Shown: positions 31,005-32,465 of the stretch, one piece after another
How the letters are laid out: each line of letters opens with the position of its first letter
Numbering within the stretch: the first letter of the stretch is position 1
Assembly (NCBI GenBank): GCA_964569815.1
Contig: CAZMUN010000011.1
Location: 1 to 32,465 of the forward strand
DNA length: 32,465 nucleotides
Direction: 5' to 3'
From: CAZMUN01 sp964569815
GTDB lineage: Archaea; Iainarchaeota; Iainarchaeia; Iainarchaeales; GCA-2688035
Translations under genes and position numbers: made by a program
The notes under the pieces: model-generated
What the model was told of the DNA's origin: nothing
The model's database searches: none
What the model saw: the letters and a program-made list of their open reading frames with translations, nothing else

Positions 31005-32465
31005 ATCTCTGATTCGGGGTTAAGCCTGCAAATTTCTTCCTTGAGCAAGTCATTCTCTGCCTTTAACTCTTTTATTGCCTTAAACATCATTGCCTGCAAG
31101 TAGTTCCTGTTGTATGTTATATAGTTGCCGTCTTCCACCAATAGGCCCGGTTTTGCTGAAAAGTCCTGCGCTTTGAAGCCAATCATTTCCTTGGTGTGCT
31201 CTTCCGGCCTTGGAAACTGTTCCAAGCCTGCTTCGTTCCAGTAAAAGCGCACTGGCTCAATCCCTTCAAAGAACTCCAAAGCGCTGCCGCCAATTCCTTT
31301 TACGCGTTCCATCAGCCTTGCATCATAAGCAGTTGAAATCCCTGTTGCAATGCCGCCAGTAAAGTCGATCTGCGAATCAACTCCGTCAACATAAGAGTTG
31401 TTTTCGCCTGCAACACCTGACACATAATAGTCGCCTGTGATATCCATATCTCCCTGCACTTGGGCATTGCCTACAACATCTATGGCCCATGTTCCGTCCA
31501 AAATTGAGACAGTGTCCGTTCCGTCATGAAATTCAGCAACCTGGCCAAATGCATTGGTTCCAACTACATCTAGTGTCCCTCTTATTCCAATGCTGTCTCC
31601 TCCTGCAGAGCCAGGGTCTCCTCCAAAAATAAAACCATTGACATAGATTGCATCCGCAAAGTTTGCGTCGCCTGCCGCATTCAAGTCATTTGCACAAACC
31701 ATGTTTGGCGCAGAGCAGATAATGTCTTTTCCAAGTGTGACTGTTGCCTCCCCCAAAGCCTGCACGTTGTAGCCCAAGGCGATTGCGCCGTCCCCTGCTG
31801 CTTTAAGAGTGTTGTCCTGGGAAGCATACCCCAATGCAACGCTTCCGTTCCCGCTTGATAATATGTTTCCCCAATTGGAAGGGGGACAGCAGTCTGAATC
31901 TATGTACCCTCCAGCAAGAGAACCAAGGCCACTGCTTTCAAAACTACCAGCAGCCCAAGAGTTGTATCCAAATGATAAAGAGCCATAATCACTTGCTGTT
32001 GTTTCGTAGCCCATTGCCGTGCTTGCGTTTCCGCTTGCTGTTGTGCTGTCGCCCATTGCCGTGCTTGCGTTTCCGCTTGCTGTTGTGTACCATCCCATTG
32101 CTGTGCTGTAATATCCGCTTGCTGTCGTGTAATACCCCCTTGCCGTGCTGTAGCTTTCGCTTGCTGTTGTGTTGTAGCCCATTGCCACACTATAGTCTCC
32201 GAATGCGGTTGTTCCTGAGCCTAGTGCTACTGCGTTTGTTCCGTATGCTGAGTTTGCGTCGTTTGAGACAAATTTTTCTCCTTTGATGTTTCCTGTTGCA
32301 GCCAGCCCTGCTCCTATATTCAAGTCTCCGCCTGTTTTTGTTCCGAAAAGGGTTCCGCTTATGCCAATGTTTGCAAAGTTGCTGTCTCCTCCGTATGTGT
32401 GTTTGCTTGAGTATGCTGATGGGCTTGAGCCGAGTTTTATCATTGGTTGCTGCCTTGTTCCGTCA
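30998..32465 (-). CDS. Repeat adhesin with YadA-type head and S74 chaperone domain (5' end beyond window)
   Basis: The frame is open through the right edge (D-G-T-R-Q-Q-P before the first internal Met at 32443), so the true start lies outside and the Met is probably internal. At least 488 residues are present. The middle holds 14-residue repeats of the S-T-A-M-G-x-x-T-T-A-S-G type, then S-V-A-L-G-Y and A-I-A-L-G-Y units, as in left-handed beta-roll heads of trimeric autotransporter adhesins. A beta-helix-like region follows. The last 120 or so residues match the intramolecular chaperone (peptidase S74) domain of phage tail spikes: Y-D-A-R-L-M, P-V-R-F-Y-W, M-I-G-F-K-A-Q-D and a C-terminal coiled coil (about the last 30 residues). 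That domain normally trimerises the fibre and cuts itself off. Here the expected catalytic Ser and Lys positions appear to be Tyr and Met. The gene is coupled to the archaeosortase gene downstream. Confidence 0.85.
   Translation of the reverse strand, partial: DGTRQQPMIKLGSSPSAYSSKHTYGGDSNFANIGISGTLFGTKTGGDLNIGAGLAATGNIKGEKFVSNDANSAYGTNAVALGSGTTAFGDYSVAMGYNTTASESYSTARGYYTTASGYYSTAMGWYTTASGNASTAMGDSTTASGNASTAMGYETTASDYGSLSFGYNSWAAGSFESSGLGSLAGGYIDSDCCPPSNWGNILSSGNGSVALGYASQDNTLKAAGDGAIALGYNVQALGEATVTLGKDIICSAPNMVCANDLNAAGDANFADAIYVNGFIFGGDPGSAGGDSIGIRGTLDVVGTNAFGQVAEFHDGTDTVSILDGTWAIDVVGNAQVQGDMDITGDYYVSGVAGENNSYVDGVDSQIDFTGGIATGISTAYDARLMERVKGIGGSALEFFEGIEPVRFYWNEAGLEQFPRPEEHTKEMIGFKAQDFSAKPGLLVEDGNYITYNRNYLQAMMFKAIKELKAENDLLKEEICRLNPESEIC
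31992..32201 (-). repeat. Five 42-bp tandem repeats encoding YadA-type head units
   Basis: The core c-t-t-g-c-t-g-t (plus strand) recurs at 31992, 32034, 32076, 32118 and 32160 with an exact 42-bp period; the fourth copy has one change within the longer core. Each unit encodes 14 residues. Degenerate units continue to about 32250. Near-identical DNA suggests recent copy-number change. Confidence 0.9.

Noticed and set aside
31992..32201. CRISPR-like periodic repeats
   Set aside because: The 42-bp units are contiguous, keep the reading frame and encode YadA-type head repeats; there are no unique spacers.
32441..32443. Internal ATG as the true start of the adhesin
   Set aside because: The frame is open to the edge of the window, and D-G-T-R-Q-Q-P-M-I-K-L reads like the inside of an S74-type protein rather than a signal peptide.

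Overview
The window carries genes only on the minus strand and reads like a cell-surface locus of an archaeon. I suspect a DPANN-type lineage, but that is inference. The reasons are TATA-like boxes 25 to 60 nt before start codons, little sign of Shine-Dalgarno sites, clustered poly-T tracts after a gene end, an archaeosortase-type membrane protease with Cys/Arg/His motifs, and a class III (prepilin-like) N-terminus. No tRNA, rRNA, CRISPR, transposase or metabolic gene was seen.

Layout in the direction of transcription (right to left). At 30998-32465 is the 3' part of a repeat adhesin with YadA-type head repeats and a C-terminal S74-type chaperone domain; its start lies outside the window. Its stop overlaps the start of an archaeosortase/exosortase-like gene (30435-31004). 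Poly-T tracts and TATA-like boxes follow. Next comes giant protein A (21476-30178, 2900 aa) and, 34 bp later, a Cys-rich prepilin-like protein (19627-21441). After a promoter-containing gap comes giant protein G3 (11489-19495, about 2668 aa). After another such gap come giant protein G2 (4002-11351, about 2449 aa) and, 13 bp later, giant protein G1 (start at 3988, running off the left edge after 1329 codons).

The main discovery is that the four giants are paralogues in tandem with a collinear plan. Each has a short N-terminal tail with a Y-x-N-L-E-(D/E)-K-(W/Y)-Y type motif, one signal-anchor helix at about residues 40-68, and five or six carboxypeptidase-regulatory-like beta-sandwich repeats. 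Each then has a 'YRAW...RDPLDSELG' module whose aromatic-R-(A/G)-W motif falls at residues 732-740 in all four. A series of domains with paired cysteines ('C...NNC') begins at residues 1140-1162 in all four. G2, G3 and A share a 'CDAxQ' motif and a 'GQ...GKY' module further on. At one comparable site the proteins carry different low-complexity or hydrophobic inserts. G2 and G3 share a C-terminus, whereas A ends in a quite different hydrophobic and helical domain.

My working picture is a multi-component surface apparatus: several very long membrane-anchored stalk proteins, a pilin-like partner, a trimeric-adhesin-like protein and a membrane protease. A role in attachment to a host or neighbouring cell is plausible, but nothing in the sequence proves it.
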